A stretch of 6,778 nt of DNA, taken from assembly GCA_016936035.1 (NCBI GenBank), contig JAFGPU010000470.1, positions 1-6,778 on the forward strand, written 5' to 3'. The notes below the pieces were generated by a model. It did not search any database. It had not been told where the DNA came from and worked only from the letters and a program-made list of their open reading frames with translations. The DNA comes from Acidimicrobiales bacterium (GTDB taxonomy: Bacteria > Actinomycetota > Acidimicrobiia > Acidimicrobiales > VFJN01). The position numbers were made by a program, and so were the translations under genes. Positions 5,700-6,778 of the stretch are shown here, piece after piece (the first letter of the stretch is position 1; every line of letters begins with the position of its first letter).

Positions 5700-6778
5700 A
5701 TGACCGACGAGGATGCAGGCGTCGACACCTGCGACCGGGCACGGTGGCCCCGGCGCGCCGTGCTCGCGGGCCTGGCGGGCGCCGGCCTCGCGGCCACGGC
5801 CGGCGTGGCCGACCGGATTGCGCCGCCGGGCGCGGCGCCGCCGGAGCGTGACCTGGCCGACGTGCGCCGCACGGCCGAACGCCCGGCCGACGCCGCCGGG
5901 TTCGCCAGCCGCGACGAGAGCTACGCCCGATCGGCCGGCCCGATCGAGAGGGCGTCCGCCGTCCGTCAGCCCGCCCCGGCGCCGGCGCCGGCCCCGACAC
6001 CAGGACCGGAGTTCCCGACCGCGGCCGCTGCCGCGGCCGCCACCGAGGTCACCGTCGCGACGATCCTCGACCCGGCCGATCCGGTGGTGCACCTGCTGCG
6101 GCGCACCACGTTCGGGCCCACCCCCGAGCTCGTCGCCATGGTGCATGCGGTCGGCATCGACGCCTGGCTCGAGTCGCAATTGGCTCCGGGCACCATCCCC
6201 GACCCCGAGGCCGATGCGATCTGGGCCGCGTTCCCGCTGGCGTCCGCCGACCCGCCGACCATCCGCGCTTCGGTCGAGCGGGCCCGGTGGGACGCCATGA
6301 ACGACCACAGCACCGCCACGATGGCCCGCCAGGTGTGGTCGAACCGGCAGCTCTTCGAGGTGATGGTCGACTTCTGGGCGAACCACCTCAACGTGCCCAC
6401 GCCGGGCCCGGGCGGCTGGGACGTCGGCCCGGCGTACCAGAACGACGTCATCCGCCGCCACGCCCTCGGCACGTTCAGCGACATGCTGGTCGACGCCGTC
6501 CGGCATCCGGCGCTGCTCCGGTACCTCACCGCCGCGCAGTCGACCAAGGAGTCGGTCAACGAGAACCTCGGGCGCGAGCTGCTCGAGCTGCACACGGTCG
6601 GCGTCGCCTCCGGCTACACCGAGGACGACGTACGCAACAGCGCGTACATCCTGACGGGGCGCACGGTGCTGGGACGGGACGCCGGCGACGACGAGAGCAC
6701 CTTCCGGTACGACCCGGACAAGCACTGGGTCGGGCCGGTGACGGTGCTCGACTTCCACCACGACAACTCCACGGCCGA
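5700..6778 (+). CDS. DUF1800 family protein with Tat signal, N-terminal part (runs off the right window edge)
   Basis: The 359 visible residues open with a twin-arginine signal: W-P-R18-R19-A-V-L then a hydrophobic Gly/Ala/Leu stretch (20-37), with a likely cleavage region near APPGAAPP. This predicts export of a folded protein through the Tat system. A low-complexity linker follows, PAPAPAPAPTPGP (91-103) and seven alanines (108-114). The DUF1800 domain begins about residue 127 with VVHLLRRTTFGPTPEL (129-144) and continues with ARQVWSNRQLFEVMVDFWANHLNV (209-232), the hallmark ESVNENLGRELLELHTVGVASGYTEDDVR (284-312), ILTGRTV (317-323) and FHHD (351-354). The family's activity is unknown; its genes often sit next to DUF1501 genes, and one may follow beyond the edge. 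Start is the first ATG after the dehydrogenase and places the Tat motif near the N-terminus. The C-terminal part is missing. Confidence 0.93.
   Translation, partial: MTDEDAGVDTCDRARWPRRAVLAGLAGAGLAATAGVADRIAPPGAAPPERDLADVRRTAERPADAAGFASRDESYARSAGPIERASAVRQPAPAPAPAPTPGPEFPTAAAAAAATEVTVATILDPADPVVHLLRRTTFGPTPELVAMVHAVGIDAWLESQLAPGTIPDPEADAIWAAFPLASADPPTIRASVERARWDAMNDHSTATMARQVWSNRQLFEVMVDFWANHLNVPTPGPGGWDVGPAYQNDVIRRHALGTFSDMLVDAVRHPALLRYLTAAQSTKESVNENLGRELLELHTVGVASGYTEDDVRNSAYILTGRTVLGRDAGDDESTFRYDPDKHWVGPVTVLDFHHDNSTA
5970..6041 (+). repeat. Low-complexity Pro-Ala / poly-Ala coding tract in the DUF1800 gene
   Basis: GCGCCGG-type short repeats encode alternating Pro-Ala and then, from 6021, seven Ala codons. 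It separates the signal peptide region from the folded domain and probably serves as a flexible linker. The tandem GC repeats are prone to slippage, so linker length may vary between strains. Confidence 0.6.

Noticed and set aside
5568..6761. A 397-codon open frame on the minus strand opposite the DUF1800 gene
   Set aside because: The plus-strand frame has a Tat signal and conserved DUF1800 motifs; the minus frame is compositionally biased with no domain.

Overview
The window is a gene-dense, very GC-rich bacterial chromosome segment. Strong third-position G/C, leaderless-looking starts and the protein families (WYL-domain regulator, an SDR type common in actinomycetes, a GabD2-type dehydrogenase) suggest an actinobacterium, possibly of the Acidimicrobiia. 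The taxon is an inference from composition and gene content only. No RNA gene, CRISPR array, transposase, phage gene or plasmid function is visible.

Layout. The left half reads on the minus strand. From the centre outwards it holds an atypical short-chain dehydrogenase/reductase (2847-1909), an alpha/beta hydrolase (1848-946), a small DUF971 protein with a BBOX1-like CxCxxC...H site (883-533), and the N-terminal part of a class I fructose-bisphosphate aldolase (485-1, cut by the window edge). The right half reads on the plus strand: a YafY/WYL-type transcriptional regulator (2910-3887), a GabD2-like succinate-semialdehyde/aldehyde dehydrogenase (4036-5622), and a Tat-exported DUF1800 protein (5700-6778, cut by the window edge).

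Regulation. The SDR and the WYL regulator diverge from a 62-bp gap. A perfect 6-5-6 palindrome is centred at 2878, almost equidistant from the two start codons, and is the natural candidate operator for the regulator. Leaderless-type -10 boxes precede the regulator and the hydrolase. The minus-strand genes are closely spaced and could be partly co-transcribed: hydrolase and DUF971 may be coupled through a GTGA overlap, depending on which DUF971 start is used.

The most unusual structure is a three-copy repeat with an exact 51-bp period across the end of the regulator gene and its downstream gap (3861-3990). Each copy ends with the same in-frame DPPGSGAA-stop, and the copies differ in their cores only at third codon positions. 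Otherwise the window looks like ordinary metabolic and housekeeping chromosome, and I see no convincing new multi-gene system.
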